Of a stretch of 64,000 nucleotides of DNA, positions 35,274-45,329 are shown one piece after another. The DNA is taken from NCBI RefSeq assembly GCF_000374425.1, contig NZ_KB894376.1, forward strand, positions 1-64,000, in the 5' to 3' direction. The position numbers and the translations under genes were made by a program. The stretch is from Acinetobacter tjernbergiae DSM 14971 = CIP 107465. Its GTDB lineage: Bacteria > Pseudomonadota > Gammaproteobacteria > Pseudomonadales > Moraxellaceae. Each line of letters begins with the position of its first letter. The stretch's first letter is position 1. The notes under the pieces are model-generated. The model worked only from the letters and a program-made list of their open reading frames with translations. It ran no database searches and was not told the DNA's origin.

Positions 35274-36752
35274 ATGACAGATTTACATCGCTTATCAATC
35301 CGTGAACTCTCTGAAGGGCTAAAACAAGCTCAATTTTCATCACGCGAATTGACCGAACATTATTTAAAACGTATTGCCCAAATTGACCCGAAAGTAAAAA
35401 GTTATGTAACAATGACAGCAGAACAAGCACTTGTTGAAGCTGACGCTGCTGATGCTGCATTCAAAGCAGGTCATGCACATGCACTTGCGGGTATTCCACT
35501 TGCGCATAAAGACATTTTTTGTACCAAAGGGATTAAAACCACTGCGGGTTCAAAAATGTTGGATAACTTCATTTCACCTTATGATGCGACCGTCGTTGCC
35601 AAAGCCAAAGCTGCGGGTCTCGTGACTTTAGGTAAGGTGAATATGGATGAATTCGCAATGGGTTCAACCTCTGAAAGTTCATATTTTGGCGCAACGGGTA
35701 ACCCGTGGGCATTAGATCATGTCCCAGGCGGTTCATCAGGTGGTTCAGCTGCGGCTGTTGCGGCTGATTTAGCTCCGATTGCAACAGGAACTGATACAGG
35801 TGGCTCAATTCGTCAACCTGCTTCATTCTGCGGCTTAACTGGCTTAAAACCGACCTATGGTCGTGTCTCTCGCTTTGGTATGATTGCTTATGCATCATCA
35901 CTCGATCAGGGTGGTCCAATGGCACGTTCTGCGGAAGACTGTGCTTATTTGATGAATGTGATTGCAGGTCATGATGCTAAAGACTCAACTTCGGTGAATA
36001 AAGATGTTGACGATTACGTTGCTAACTTGAATGGCACAGCAGTCAAAGGCTTACGCATTGGTATTCCAAAGCAATACTTTAATGTGGCTGGTTTAGATGC
36101 AGACGTAAAAGCACGTGTTGAAGAATCTTTGAAAAAGCTTGAAGACATGGGCGCAACTTTGGTTGAGATTGATCTCAACATGACCGAAGCTTATGTACCC
36201 ACGTATTACTTGATCGCACCTGCGGAAGCATCATCGAACTTGTCACGTTATGACGGCGTACGTTATGGCTACCGTGCAGAAAACCCTGTGGACTTGATGG
36301 ACTTATACAAACGTTCACGTTCAGAAGGGTTTGGTGCCGAAGTACAACGTCGTATCCTGATCGGGACGTATGCCCTTTCTGCGGGTTACTACGATGCCTA
36401 CTATGTGAAAGCACAAAAAGTACGTCGTTTGATCCAACAAGATTTCCTCAAAGCATTTGAAAATGTCGATGTGATTGCTGCGCCATCTGCACCAACCACA
36501 GCCTATAAGATCGGTGCAAATCTCAGCCCGACTGAAATGTACTTAGGCGATATCTATACCCTTGCTGTGAACTTGGCAGGTCTACCTGCGATCAACGCAC
36601 CTGTTGGTTTCGATAAAGACAACTTGCCTGTGGGCTTACAGTTGATTGGTAACTACTGGTCAGAATCACAATTGCTTTCGATTGTGCATCAATATCAACA
36701 AAATACAGACTGGCATACCAAACGTGCGGCAATTGCTGAGGAGAATGCATAA
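35274..36752 (+). CDS. gatA: GatA, aspartyl/glutamyl-tRNA amidotransferase subunit A
   Basis: A 492-residue amidase that releases ammonia from glutamine for conversion of Glu-tRNA(Gln) and/or Asp-tRNA(Asn). The amidase signature is complete: the catalytic Lys in [11 protein letters not shown], the cis-Ser and nucleophile Ser in [13 protein letters not shown] and [12 protein letters not shown]. It lies 53 bases behind gatC and overlaps the gatB start by one base (TAATG). Confidence 0.96.
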   Translation: MTDLHRLSIRELSEGLKQAQFSSRELTEHYLKRIAQIDPKVKSYVTMTAEQALVEADAADAAFKAGHAHALAGIPLAHKDIFCTKGIKTTAGSKMLDNFISPYDATVVAKAKAAGLVTLGKVNMDEFAMGSTSESSYFGATGNPWALDHVPGGSSGGSAAAVAADLAPIATGTDTGGSIRQPASFCGLTGLKPTYGRVSRFGMIAYASSLDQGGPMARSAEDCAYLMNVIAGHDAKDSTSVNKDVDDYVANLNGTAVKGLRIGIPKQYFNVAGLDADVKARVEESLKKLEDMGATLVEIDLNMTEAYVPTYYLIAPAEASSNLSRYDGVRYGYRAENPVDLMDLYKRSRSEGFGAEVQRRILIGTYALSAGYYDAYYVKAQKVRRLIQQDFLKAFENVDVIAAPSAPTTAYKIGANLSPTEMYLGDIYTLAVNLAGLPAINAPVGFDKDNLPVGLQLIGNYWSESQLLSIVHQYQQNTDWHTKRAAIAEENA

Positions 36753-38221
36753 TGACTGAAGCTCAAAAGTTAAAGTTAATTGACGGTTGGGAAGTTGTTA
36801 TCGGGATCGAAATCCACACGCAATTGGCGACTAAGTCTAAAATCTTTTCAGGCTCATCGACTGAATTTGGTCAAGACCCAAATACACAAGCCAGTCTTGT
36901 TGATTTAGCCATGCCGGGCGTATTACCAGTATTGAATGCTGAAGTGGTTGATCTTGCGATTCGCTTTGGTTTGGGTATTGATGCTTATATCGATCAAGCT
37001 TCAGTATTTGCACGTAAAAACTACTTCTACCCAGATTCGCCAAAAGGCTATCAGATCAGCCAGATGGACAATCCGATTGTTGGCTTGGGTCATATCGACA
37101 TCCAGCTTGAAGATGGCACTGTGAAGCGTATTGGCGTGACCCGTGCCCATCTTGAAGAAGATGCAGGTAAATCAATCCATGACCAATTCGAAGGTATGTC
37201 AGGTATCGACTTAAACCGTGCGGGCACACCTTTACTTGAAATCGTATCTGAACCAGATATGCGTTCGGTCGACGAAGCGGTTGCTTATATCAAATCCATT
37301 CACACGCTCGTGCGTTGGTTAGGTATTTCTGACGGTAACATGGCAGAAGGTTCATTCCGTGCTGACTGTAACGTGTCACTCCGTCGTCCAAACCAACCAT
37401 TTGGTACACGTTGCGAGTTGAAAAACCTCAACTCATTCCGTTTCATTGAGCAAGCGATCAACGTTGAAATTCAACGTCAAATGGATATTTTGGAAGATGG
37501 TGGAAAGATCGACCAAGAAACGCGTTTGTTCGATCCAAACAAGATGGAAACGCGTTCAATGCGTTCTAAGGAAGAAGCGAACGACTATCGCTACTTCCCT
37601 GATCCAGACTTATTACCTGTAATCATTGCGGATGAGCAGATCGAAGCGGCACGTGCTGCCCTGCCTGAATTGCCTAAAGCGCGCCGTGCGCGTTTTATCG
37701 CTGACTTTGCTGTGACTGAGTACGATGCACATGTGTTGACGCTGTCACGCGAAATGGCGGACTTCTACGAAGCGGTTGTGGCTGCTGCGGGCGGTGCTGC
37801 GCAAGGTAAAGTCTCTGCAAACTGGGTGATGGGTGAGTTTTCAGGTGCTTTAAACAAAGCAGGCTTAGAATTGGCGGACTCTCCTGTTTCTGCTGAACAG
37901 TTAGGCGGCATGATCGCGCGTATTGTCGACAATACCATTAACGGCAAAATCGCGAAGCAAGTGTTTGGCTTTATGTGGGAAGCAGAAGGAAAATCTGCGG
38001 ATGACATTATTGCTGAGAAAGGCTTAAAGCAAGAAACCGATACAGGTGCGATTGAAGCGATTATCAAAGACGTGCTTGCAGCCAATGAAAAAATGGTTGA
38101 AGAGTACAAGTCTGGTAAAGAAAAAGCCTTTAATGGTCTTGTCGGTCAAGTCATGAAAGCTGCAAAAGGTAAAGCTAACCCAGCTCAAGTGAATGAATTG
38201 ATGAAAAAACTGATTGGCTGA
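36752..38221 (+). CDS. gatB: GatB, aspartyl/glutamyl-tRNA amidotransferase subunit B
   Basis: A 489-residue kinase/tRNA-binding subunit. The N-terminal cradle has [14 protein letters not shown] and a Zn/ATP region with [17 protein letters not shown]. The C-terminal YqeY domain ends [18 protein letters not shown]. Its ATG overlaps the gatA stop, implying coupled translation. A diverged second copy of the last 35 codons lies about 490 bases downstream (38707-38814), so this 3' end may have been exchanged during an insertion. Confidence 0.96.
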   Translation: MTEAQKLKLIDGWEVVIGIEIHTQLATKSKIFSGSSTEFGQDPNTQASLVDLAMPGVLPVLNAEVVDLAIRFGLGIDAYIDQASVFARKNYFYPDSPKGYQISQMDNPIVGLGHIDIQLEDGTVKRIGVTRAHLEEDAGKSIHDQFEGMSGIDLNRAGTPLLEIVSEPDMRSVDEAVAYIKSIHTLVRWLGISDGNMAEGSFRADCNVSLRRPNQPFGTRCELKNLNSFRFIEQAINVEIQRQMDILEDGGKIDQETRLFDPNKMETRSMRSKEEANDYRYFPDPDLLPVIIADEQIEAARAALPELPKARRARFIADFAVTEYDAHVLTLSREMADFYEAVVAAAGGAAQGKVSANWVMGEFSGALNKAGLELADSPVSAEQLGGMIARIVDNTINGKIAKQVFGFMWEAEGKSADDIIAEKGLKQETDTGAIEAIIKDVLAANEKMVEEYKSGKEKAFNGLVGQVMKAAKGKANPAQVNELMKKLIG

Positions 38222-38251
38222 TTATTGACCAATCAATTGTTTTTATGAGAT

Positions 38252-38277
38252 AAAACCTCACTTCATGTGGGGTTTTT
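38252..38277 (+). terminator. Terminator directly behind gatB
   Basis: Stem AAAACCTCAC/GTGGGGTTTT with one G-T pair and a T tract. It should end the gatCAB transcript before the small orphan gene. Confidence 0.85.
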
Positions 38278-38295
38278 ATAATTAGGAATATACTT

Positions 38296-38649
38296 ATGAA
38301 CGTCAATAATGCGAAAGAATTAAAACAGGCCATCCAAAATAAAGAGAATGAAATCCTTATTAAGGATAAAAAATTAATTACTCAATTAAAAGCTCTAAAT
38401 TATATCTTAAAGCTTGGACCTTTTGCTGTTGCTGGTCTAATTACAGCTATACCTCTAGTAAGTACAACAGGCCCACTAGGTTTTGCTGCCGTTTCGGCAA
38501 TTGCGCCTACAACAGCAATCTCAGCATCGGCTATTGTCGCTTTAATCGTAGCAATTGGAGGGACTATAGCCATAAGTTTATTAACTGATTGGGAAATTGT
38601 AGAGTTACCAATGGGTATTAAGCTAAAAAGAAAATCCAAAGCATCTTAA
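38296..38649 (+). CDS. Small orphan membrane protein in the gatB-tail cassette
   Basis: A 117-residue protein. It has a charged helical N-terminus (about residues 1-33, probably coiled), then two hydrophobic stretches (about 38-60 and 70-95, Ala/Gly/Ile-rich) and a short basic tail (GIKLKRKSKAS). AGGA lies ten bases before the ATG. No family is recognised. It sits between the true end of gatB and a second, diverged gatB 3' end, so it was probably brought in with that segment. A membrane-acting small protein such as a toxin, immunity factor or phage-defence component would fit the layout, but nothing in the sequence proves it. Confidence 0.6.
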   Translation: MNVNNAKELKQAIQNKENEILIKDKKLITQLKALNYILKLGPFAVAGLITAIPLVSTTGPLGFAAVSAIAPTTAISASAIVALIVAIGGTIAISLLTDWEIVELPMGIKLKRKSKAS

Positions 38650-38706
38650 TATTAAATTTCAAGAATAAATTTAGAATGATTGTGGTTATTAATTAACGAT
38701 AAAATT

Positions 38707-38814
38707 TTTAAAGAAAAAGCCTTTAATGGTCTCGTTAATGAGGTGATGAACGCTGTAAAAGGTAAAACCAACCCTGCACAAGCGATTGCCTTAATAAAGA
38801 AATTGATTGGTTAG
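38707..38814 (+). pseudogene. Diverged duplicate of the gatB 3' end
   Basis: The 35 codons from 38710 read [19 protein letters not shown] and continue to [14 protein letters not shown] plus stop. They match the last codons of gatB ([19 protein letters not shown] to ELMKKLIG) in about 25 of 34 positions, in frame, with no start or upstream part. A terminator-like sequence follows, as behind gatB itself. This is the footprint of an insertion or recombination that left one gatB end at each side of the acquired segment. Confidence 0.85.
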
Positions 38815-38828
38815 GCTGATCTAAGTTC

Positions 38829-38856
38829 AAAAACCCCGCTTTAGAGCAGTTTTTTT
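38829..38856 (+). terminator. Imperfect terminator behind the gatB tail copy
   Basis: AAAAACCCCGCT-ttag-AGCAG followed by seven T forms an imperfect stem with a strong T tract. It may be the original gatB terminator. Confidence 0.55.
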
Positions 38857-38931
38857 ATCATAAGCTACAACAATACTATTGAATTGATTTTTATTAAGTT
38901 TTAATATTATATCTTTTATCTATTACAAAAA

Positions 38932-39802
38932 ATGAATGCATCAGTAGAGATTTCGCCAGAGATAAACACAATTTCGGAAGCAGAAAAATATTTAAAAGAA
39001 CAACAGGAAACATTAGCTTCGTTAAAAATTGGAGTTCCTGATCTAAATGGTTACCCTATTAAAAATATTTATGCTAGGGGAAATGAATATCTAATATACG
39101 ACACTACTGAAGAGTCCGTCCATCAAACAATTAAGGTTCTAATTTACACCGAGCAAGATGACGATCCAAAAAAAATTTGTCATGCATTTAACCGTGTTAA
39201 AAACAAGTTCGATAAATTAAAAACTGTTTTATATAAATCAGGAGACAATCCTCTTCATAAACAAAGAGCAGCCTCCGCTGTTGTAATCATATTGCAAGAA
39301 CCAAATAAAGAAGACGAAGTAAATAACCTTTTAGAAGAGATTACAAATGATATAAAAAAAGAGTATGAGGACAAGCTGTGGGGACGTTTAGCTTATCTAG
39401 CAGGAGCATTATCTATTACGTTAACAGGTGTGATATCTGCTTGTTTTTCGTATGTTTATAGAAACTCGGAATTTTTCTCGAACAATGAAATATTATTGTC
39501 TGTTATCTACTGTTGTATGTTTGCAGGAATTGGTGGATTTTTCTCAGTTTCATTAAAATCACAGTCCATATTTATCATGGAAGCGACAAATAAATTTATG
39601 TATTTTTTATATGGTTTAGAGAGAAATACAATTGCCGTAATTGCAGGATTAGCTTGTTTCGTTCTCTTATCATCAGAAATTATTTTTGCAAATGTTAAAG
39701 ATGGAAATACTGGTATTTTCTTTTTTAATGAGTGTCTGTTTCTTCTCAGGTTTTAGTGAAAAATTTATACCAAACGCTTTAAGTACTATCGGTAACGAAT
39801 AA
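38932..39802 (+). pseudogene. Membrane protein of unknown function with a C-terminal frameshift
   Basis: The first frame runs to 39756 (274 residues). It has a soluble N-terminal half with a conserved-looking core (HAFNRVKNKFDKL, about residues 83-95), a charged helix, then four membrane helices (about 155-270, with GIGGFFSVSLKS). At 39721-39726 there is a run of six T. With five T the frame would continue IFFLMSVCFFSGFSEKFIPN and end at 39802, giving a much more natural fourth helix and a GFSE-type tail. The gene is therefore probably frameshifted, phase-variable, or affected by a sequence error. No Shine-Dalgarno precedes the ATG. GC is lower than in flanking core genes. No family is recognised with confidence. 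It lies directly downstream of the gatB tail copy. Confidence 0.6.
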
Positions 39803-40251
39803 ACTCCCTTTTATTTCGATTAAATGCCATATCCAAATTCCCCTAAGTCCCCCTTTTTTCAAAGGGGGACGTCAAGTAATCAATTTGATACGCGTGGTTC
39901 CCTTTCCATTGACAAAGGAGAGAGCTATTATTTAATTTTCAAAATTTTAAACAGACAAGCACATCAAACACGATCATCAAAAAGTATTCTCTATCACTAA
40001 ACTTGAAGACTGACGAACTATTCAACTGTCAAATTCATTCTTTATGTACGACTTCCTATATAGCGAAATCACAAATCGGTACGGTGTACCCAATTTCCTA
40101 GACCTCCCTGTCATTTTCATCTGTACAGGCACAAAAATCTGCCAAAAAACTACTCGAACCACTGTAAAAAAAGTTTAGTTATATTGCTATTCGTTCAGCT
40201 TATCACTCGCCAAGCGTAAACCACAATTCGGCAATCAAAAAGGACATAACC
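39803..40251. other. Gene-free stretch with a REP-like palindrome
   Basis: Apart from the palindrome listed separately at 39838-39870, no gene or clear regulatory site is recognised. A second, weaker GGTTCCCTTT/AAAGGAG match at 39896-39919 may be a decayed repeat. Confidence 0.4.
39838..39870. repeat. REP-like palindrome, second copy
   Basis: A perfect 10-base-pair stem GTCCCCCTTT/AAAGGGGGAC with a four-base loop, preceded by TTCCCCTAA as at 26506. The shared flank and hairpin style suggest one dispersed repeat family. Confidence 0.65.
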
Positions 40252-40410
40252 GTGCAAACAACGAGAAAAATTTTGCTAGTCACATATGGAACTATCTCGA
40301 TGCTAATGGTTATAGAGCAACATTTGGCTATTACTTCTTATAGTCAAAGCAAATTATTCAGTAATTCTAAATACCAACTACATCTATCTATAGAATACTT
40401 AGGCTATTGA
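40252..40410 (+). CDS. Possible 52-residue protein, GTG start
   Basis: AAGGA lies eight bases before a GTG that opens 52 codons: a hydrophobic N-terminal part (ILLVTYGTISMLMVIEQHL) and a polar Ser/Tyr-rich tail. It could be a small inner-membrane or exported peptide. No relatives are recognised, and low-complexity intergenic DNA can produce such frames. Confidence 0.3.
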   Translation: MQTTRKILLVTYGTISMLMVIEQHLAITSYSQSKLFSNSKYQLHLSIEYLGY

Positions 40411-40453
40411 ATCTTGCAAATTAATAGCCTTTACTCTTTTTAAGCCTTGCTAT

Positions 40454-40969
40454 CTATTGCCCAAACTCAAACTTACCCAACACATCAGGCGTTAAAAAAG
40501 TCGTGACTAGCTTATTTAAATCAATATAACGCAACGTGCCTTGCAACTGCTGTCTGACCGCAGGGTCTTTAACAATATCCTGCCCTGCACTCTGACCTAA
40601 CTGTTGAAAAGCCTCTCCAACCGCTTGAATCCCCTCAGCCTGAATCACAGCTTTGGTTTGTGTAGAACACTGCTCTACAATCACACGCTGTAACACCTGT
40701 GCCAATTTCTGATCCAACTGGGTTTTCTGCTCAGGCGTGACATTACTAAAAGACTTTAAATCTGGATGTGCTGCCAAAGCGCTAAAGGTCCATTGCAAAA
40801 CCGTGGTCTTATCCGCTGCCGTTGTGGCTTTTACTAAACAATCACTCAATTGATCGACTGTTGGCCCTGCCATTGCCACTTGGGTTGTGCCAAACACAGC
40901 CACAGCCATTAACATAGAACGACTTAAATGAGAAAATTTACAGAGAGCAGAAGTATAAGCACGAGACAT
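40454..40969 (-). CDS. Exported protein of unknown function
   Basis: A 171-residue protein with a signal peptide: basic start, hydrophobic SMLMAVAVFGTTQVAMA, cleavage near AMA-GP. The mature part is mainly alpha-helical and Gln/Thr/Ala-rich with two cysteines (SDCLVK and EQCSTQ), which could form one disulfide. The start at 40969 has TTGGAA about nine bases upstream. No family is recognised. It is probably periplasmic. Confidence 0.65.
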   Translation of the reverse strand: MSRAYTSALCKFSHLSRSMLMAVAVFGTTQVAMAGPTVDQLSDCLVKATTAADKTTVLQWTFSALAAHPDLKSFSNVTPEQKTQLDQKLAQVLQRVIVEQCSTQTKAVIQAEGIQAVGEAFQQLGQSAGQDIVKDPAVRQQLQGTLRYIDLNKLVTTFLTPDVLGKFEFGQ

Positions 40970-41091
40970 AAACACAGTTCCAAAAAGCAATCTGTCTCTT
41001 TGTACCACGCACTATACAAATCATCTGTTATGACGCTGTAAATTGCATAAGCCCAAAGCCTTAAAACTTAGGCAAAATGTAAATCTCGAAC

Positions 41092-41859
41092 TTAACCTTG
41101 TCCTTGATAATCCCAATTTGCAGGAATATTTGGCTGCTTCGGTGCTTCATTCAAATCAATATTGAGATTTCGACTCCCCTTAAATGGTTTTTCGCCCAAA
41201 TCCGATGCAGGCGATACATCAGAACTATAACGATAGCGAAATTGCCATAACATCGGCTTGATTGGACGAATATCTAAACTCAAACTATCCTCATCATGGC
41301 ACTTGCCTTTAGAACTTTCATAATCTTGTTCTGAGAAACATGCCCGAATCATACGATTAAAACTAAACGGATAATTTTCAATAAAACGATGTGTCTGACC
41401 TGAATCCTTTAACTCATAAAAACTAGCACGTTCAATTCCTGCACCACCACCCGAATACATTTCTGAAAAGGTATCAATCACGGCAATTGCATAACGATTT
41501 TGATCCATAGGGAATAGCTTAGGAAAAACATATTGCCCCGATCTTGCCATTTCATCCGTAGGAGATAATTGAATATGCCACTGTTGTAACAATTTAAATC
41601 CAGTGGCCGAGATGCCAAATTGAGTAACATTTCCATCTGACAATAACCATAAGTTTTGGTCAGTAGCTTTTAAACTAAGCCATTGCGCACGCTGCTGACA
41701 TAAGTCTTTCACCTGTTCACATAGCTGTGTCTGTTCCGTTTGGCTGAGTTGCCCTTTTTTAAAGTCAAGTATTTGTAAGGGTGCAGCAAAAATGAATGTG
41801 CTGAAGCAGCTGAATGCCGCAACTAGAATGATTCTGTTCAAATTAATTTTATTATTCAA
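41092..41859 (-). CDS. Exported protein of unknown function
   Basis: A 255-residue protein with a signal peptide (ILVAAFSCFSTFIFA-AP). The mature domain has four cysteines in two close pairs (LCEQVKDLCQ, and RACFSEQDYESSKGKC) and a beta-rich pattern (NLWLLSDGNVTQFG). No family is recognised. It lies 38 bases downstream of the DUF1176 gene on the same strand, so the two are probably co-transcribed and may work together in the periplasm. Confidence 0.65.
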   Translation of the reverse strand: MNNKINLNRIILVAAFSCFSTFIFAAPLQILDFKKGQLSQTEQTQLCEQVKDLCQQRAQWLSLKATDQNLWLLSDGNVTQFGISATGFKLLQQWHIQLSPTDEMARSGQYVFPKLFPMDQNRYAIAVIDTFSEMYSGGGAGIERASFYELKDSGQTHRFIENYPFSFNRMIRACFSEQDYESSKGKCHDEDSLSLDIRPIKPMLWQFRYRYSSDVSPASDLGEKPFKGSRNLNIDLNEAPKQPNIPANWDYQGQG

Positions 41860-41897
41860 AATCTTATTTCCTTTGGCTATTTTTTATATTCAAAGCA

Positions 41898-42971
41898 TCA
41901 TTTTATAATCGCTTCAATCCGATCCAACTCCCATACACCGCCTGCGGCTAAACCTTTACACATGCCTGTCCACATATCTTTGGTGTGTACAAATTTCTGA
42001 CCATCCCACACCCATTCATCACTCGACCAACAATCACCGATGCCACGTCCTTTCTGCGCACTGCCCATCAACCCTGAACCAAAGTCAGAGGCATGTTCCG
42101 TCACGAAAGTCGCTTTTCCTGTTAATGATTGATCAAGTACCCACGCACCATAACCCTCGTTATAGGCTGCTCGCCAACACAAAGTCATCGCCAATACTTT
42201 ATTGTTACTTAGCTTATAAAGCTCGATCGGCTGAGGATCTGCCCCATCACCATTGTAGATGCCTTCACAGAAACCCTCTTCATTGGGTGTTGGCTGTGCC
42301 GCCATCAAAAGCTGATATACGGATTGATACTGTTTCGTTTTAGGCTGTAAGGTTAGATAAGGCTTATTGGCTGTTTTAACCTGTTTCACAACCAGTTTAG
42401 GTTGAACAGCCAAGACTTTGGACTCATCCATTTGCCCTTTTTTAATTAATGCACCCACTGTACCAACACGTTTTTGAAAATCATCCATCTTCAATAGAAC
42501 AGCAGTCATTCCTGCATCAGAAATTCGCCATTCAAGATGAGCGTTTTTAAAGACAATTTCTGTCTTTTGTTTCGCTTGTTGCAGCAATCCATTGACCTGA
42601 TTTGCCGAGAGTTTCCCCATAATTGGAAAATCTGCTCCATCTACAGCAACTTGCCCCAAATCTTTCCCATTGATATAAAAATGAATATTTTTAAGTTTCG
42701 CGGCTGGCAGTGATTGCTCTTCAAAATTCGCGAGTGCAAACGCTGCACTCACCACCTGTTTTGCACCTGCTTGACGGGTCAATAATAAAGATACAGGTTC
42801 ATTTTGACCTTCTTCATTTTGATAACCCGCAGCGCGGCATGTCCCCGTATTGCTACAATAAATTTCCCAGTCTTGGTGTGAAAATGAAATGCCTTTGATT
42901 TCTTGCGCAAAACTGGTCGAACTCATCACAAACAAAAAGCAAATTGGAACTATATTTTTCATCGGTTTCAT
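41898..42971 (-). CDS. DUF1176-type exported protein
   Basis: A protein of about 357 residues with a signal peptide (NIVPICFLFVMSSTSFA-QE). The mature N-terminus WEIYCSNTGTCRAAGYQNE and the C-terminal pattern GDCWSSDEWVWDGQKFV are typical of DUF1176, a periplasmic family of unknown function in proteobacteria. Paired cysteines suggest disulfides. The start is uncertain: 42998, 42971 and 42962 are all in frame, and 42971 was chosen as a compromise between signal length and upstream purines. It is first of a probable two-gene unit. Confidence 0.7.
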   Translation of the reverse strand: MKPMKNIVPICFLFVMSSTSFAQEIKGISFSHQDWEIYCSNTGTCRAAGYQNEEGQNEPVSLLLTRQAGAKQVVSAAFALANFEEQSLPAAKLKNIHFYINGKDLGQVAVDGADFPIMGKLSANQVNGLLQQAKQKTEIVFKNAHLEWRISDAGMTAVLLKMDDFQKRVGTVGALIKKGQMDESKVLAVQPKLVVKQVKTANKPYLTLQPKTKQYQSVYQLLMAAQPTPNEEGFCEGIYNGDGADPQPIELYKLSNNKVLAMTLCWRAAYNEGYGAWVLDQSLTGKATFVTEHASDFGSGLMGSAQKGRGIGDCWSSDEWVWDGQKFVHTKDMWTGMCKGLAAGGVWELDRIEAIIK

Positions 42972-43099
42972 TTCTTTCAACAATCTATTTATTTTCAAGT
43001 CAGCAACAGTTTAAATGTTTTTTATGTCCACGAGTCATATGGACTTGTATAAAAGCGTATGCTCCTTTTTGATCAATCGTAAAACGGCTACATTTTAAA

Positions 43100-43849
43100 A
43101 TGAAAAAATCAAACTTACTGATCGTGACGTTATTCTCTATTTTCACATCAATCACTCATGCAGAAGTGACCCATTTCAGACCTACTTTGCCTAAATTTTC
43201 CAACACCGTGCAAGAGCGTAAAACTGAAAACCAAATTTATAGCTTAGGCGAAGCATCCTTTGCCCAAGATGTTCGTGTTCCCTTTTATGGCGTAACAGTG
43301 CTGAACCCTGCCGATGATGGCTTATTAAAAGACTTTAAACAATGTTCAGCGAAAAGCTGCCATTTCGACTTCAAACTGGATGCCATACAAGCGAAACATC
43401 TTAAATTATTGGCTATTCCTGAAATTGGTATCGTCTTAGTACCCAAAGACTGGAACGATATTCAAGCAAGTGCGGGTGCAAATGGTACTGGATCAGCTCT
43501 ACTGATGAGTCCAGATCAGAAACAAGCAATTCAACTATATGACTCATCTTTTTGTGTTGGTTGCGGTATGCCCTATGCAACTCTTTATTTTCCAACCCTG
43601 TTGAAACAAAGTATGGAATATGAATACGGCGGTTATAAAGACCCTCAAAAATTGCTGAACGTGGTACATCCATCCAAACAAGTCGCATTCTTTAGTTATC
43701 AAATTCCAAGTTTAAATAACAAAACGCATGGCATTGCTAAATATCAGGATGAAGACACGTTTAACTTTAGAGAAATCAAAGTCACTTTAGACAAATCACA
43801 ACAACACGTGGTTGGAACGATTCTAAATTTCTACAATACGACCCATTAA
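43100..43849 (+). CDS. Exported protein, DUF4850-like
   Basis: A 249-residue protein with a signal peptide (LLIVTLFSIFTSITHA-EV). The block IGIVLVPKDWNDIQASAGANG resembles DUF4850 (a hydrophobic strand, then VPxxW and a Gly/Asn-rich turn). Cysteines CSAKSC and CVGC are spaced for two disulfides. Function unknown. It is divergent from the DUF1176 gene across about 130 bases and converges on sbmA, with a terminator between. Confidence 0.6.
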   Translation: MKKSNLLIVTLFSIFTSITHAEVTHFRPTLPKFSNTVQERKTENQIYSLGEASFAQDVRVPFYGVTVLNPADDGLLKDFKQCSAKSCHFDFKLDAIQAKHLKLLAIPEIGIVLVPKDWNDIQASAGANGTGSALLMSPDQKQAIQLYDSSFCVGCGMPYATLYFPTLLKQSMEYEYGGYKDPQKLLNVVHPSKQVAFFSYQIPSLNNKTHGIAKYQDEDTFNFREIKVTLDKSQQHVVGTILNFYNTTH

Positions 43850-43864
43850 TAAAAAGATGGGCAT

Positions 43865-43892
43865 AAAAAAACCTGCTATGTGCAGGCTTTTT
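43865..43892. terminator. Bidirectional terminator
   Basis: CCTGC/GCAGG stem inside A7 on the left and T7 on the right, between convergent genes (exported protein and sbmA). Confidence 0.75.
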
Positions 43893-43906
43893 TATTAATG
43901 AATGAC

Positions 43907-45106
43907 TTAATCTTTATCAAGAATAGATTCAAACGCTTTTAAACGTTTTCGAATCGATAACAGTTCAATAATCGTTTTCCATGAACTAACAAGATACTGG
44001 AAAGATGTCCCAACTTGTATAAAGACACCACGAATCTGATTAATTAAACCGAGTGTTAATAATCCCCCCGCAATTGCAGGAAATAAGACGACTAAACTAT
44101 AGAGCACATCGAGTTGACCATACCATGAGGCTGTTAAATTAAAATACGTATAGTGAAAATATAATCGAAAATAGTTTTTGCGAACACGTCCAAAAAGCTC
44201 TTTTAACGTTGCTGGTTGTGCACGATCAGCATGATCTTCACCGTAAACTAATTCTTTACGATATGCTGCTTCAACCTTTTGATTATTAAACTGTAGTCCT
44301 GGTAATTTAACACCTACCACCATGAGTAAAACTGTACCGAAGATTGCCCATGTAATGGCAGCCCAGACCAAAGAATATTGTAACTCTCCAACCAATGGAA
44401 TCACAGGAACATGTTTTGAAAGCTGAAATAATAAGGGTAAAAAAGCAATCAGTGTCATCACAGACTTTACAAACTCAACCCCTAAATCTTCCACAATCGT
44501 AGCAAACCGCATGGTATCTTCCTGCACACGTTGCGCTGCCCCTTCTACATGACGTAACTGCTGCCAGTGTTCAGTATAATATTCATTCATTGCTGTCCGC
44601 CAACGGAATACATAATGACTGGTAAAAAAAGAATTTACGACGGCAAGAGTAATTGCAACCATTGCAATATATAGAAACACCATTGATTCTCTATATAAAT
44701 CAGCAATATTCCCACCACCATTGGTCAACATTCTCTGAATCAAATCCCAGAATGGAACATACCAAGCATTGACAGCAACACTCACCTGTACTGCAAACCA
44801 GATATTAAACAGTATGAATGCAGATCCCAATATTGACCAGTTTTGCCACTTGTTATCAGAAAAAAACCGCCAGAACCCTGCAAATAACCCTGTAGCAACT
44901 ATAAACCACAAATAGAACCAGAGTGATGAAGATTCCCAAAAACGGCTGACCCCGACCGAAAGTTCAGCATCAGCATAGCCTTTAGGAAAGCCAATATATT
45001 CACCCCAACTATGACCACCTGTATACCAAAGCAGCATATTCAGAGCTAACCACACAATCACCGAAATGAAAAATAAGCGTGGATTAGGGAAAAAAGATTT
45101 AAACAT
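43907..45106 (-). CDS. sbmA: SbmA/BacA-family peptide transporter
   Basis: A 399-residue inner-membrane protein with about seven to eight helices. It resembles SbmA, which imports antimicrobial peptides such as microcin B17 and proline-rich peptides using the proton gradient. Blocks include [41 protein letters not shown] (the conserved QRVQED-type loop) and the C-terminal [16 protein letters not shown]. It has no ATPase domain, as expected for SbmA rather than the ABC relatives. The start at 45106 is an ATG; a TTG four codons earlier sits too close to the AAGGA. Confidence 0.88.
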   Translation of the reverse strand: MFKSFFPNPRLFFISVIVWLALNMLLWYTGGHSWGEYIGFPKGYADAELSVGVSRFWESSSLWFYLWFIVATGLFAGFWRFFSDNKWQNWSILGSAFILFNIWFAVQVSVAVNAWYVPFWDLIQRMLTNGGGNIADLYRESMVFLYIAMVAITLAVVNSFFTSHYVFRWRTAMNEYYTEHWQQLRHVEGAAQRVQEDTMRFATIVEDLGVEFVKSVMTLIAFLPLLFQLSKHVPVIPLVGELQYSLVWAAITWAIFGTVLLMVVGVKLPGLQFNNQKVEAAYRKELVYGEDHADRAQPATLKELFGRVRKNYFRLYFHYTYFNLTASWYGQLDVLYSLVVLFPAIAGGLLTLGLINQIRGVFIQVGTSFQYLVSSWKTIIELLSIRKRLKAFESILDKD

Positions 45107-45329
45107 CGTATTTAACAATCCTTGTTGAGTTGCGATTGTACAAAAGCATTATCCTATGAGCTTAAACTTAAATTTGTCTGATAAAAAAGTTTAATGAATT
45201 GTTGTTATTTACCCGTTTTCTCATTTTTTTGATAGCTTTTTGTATCGCATTTACAATTTGTTTGATCAAAGTCAGCGTGATAGACGAATTTAAGCACTCA
45301 ATCCATCTATCATCACTAAAGCATTTTTT

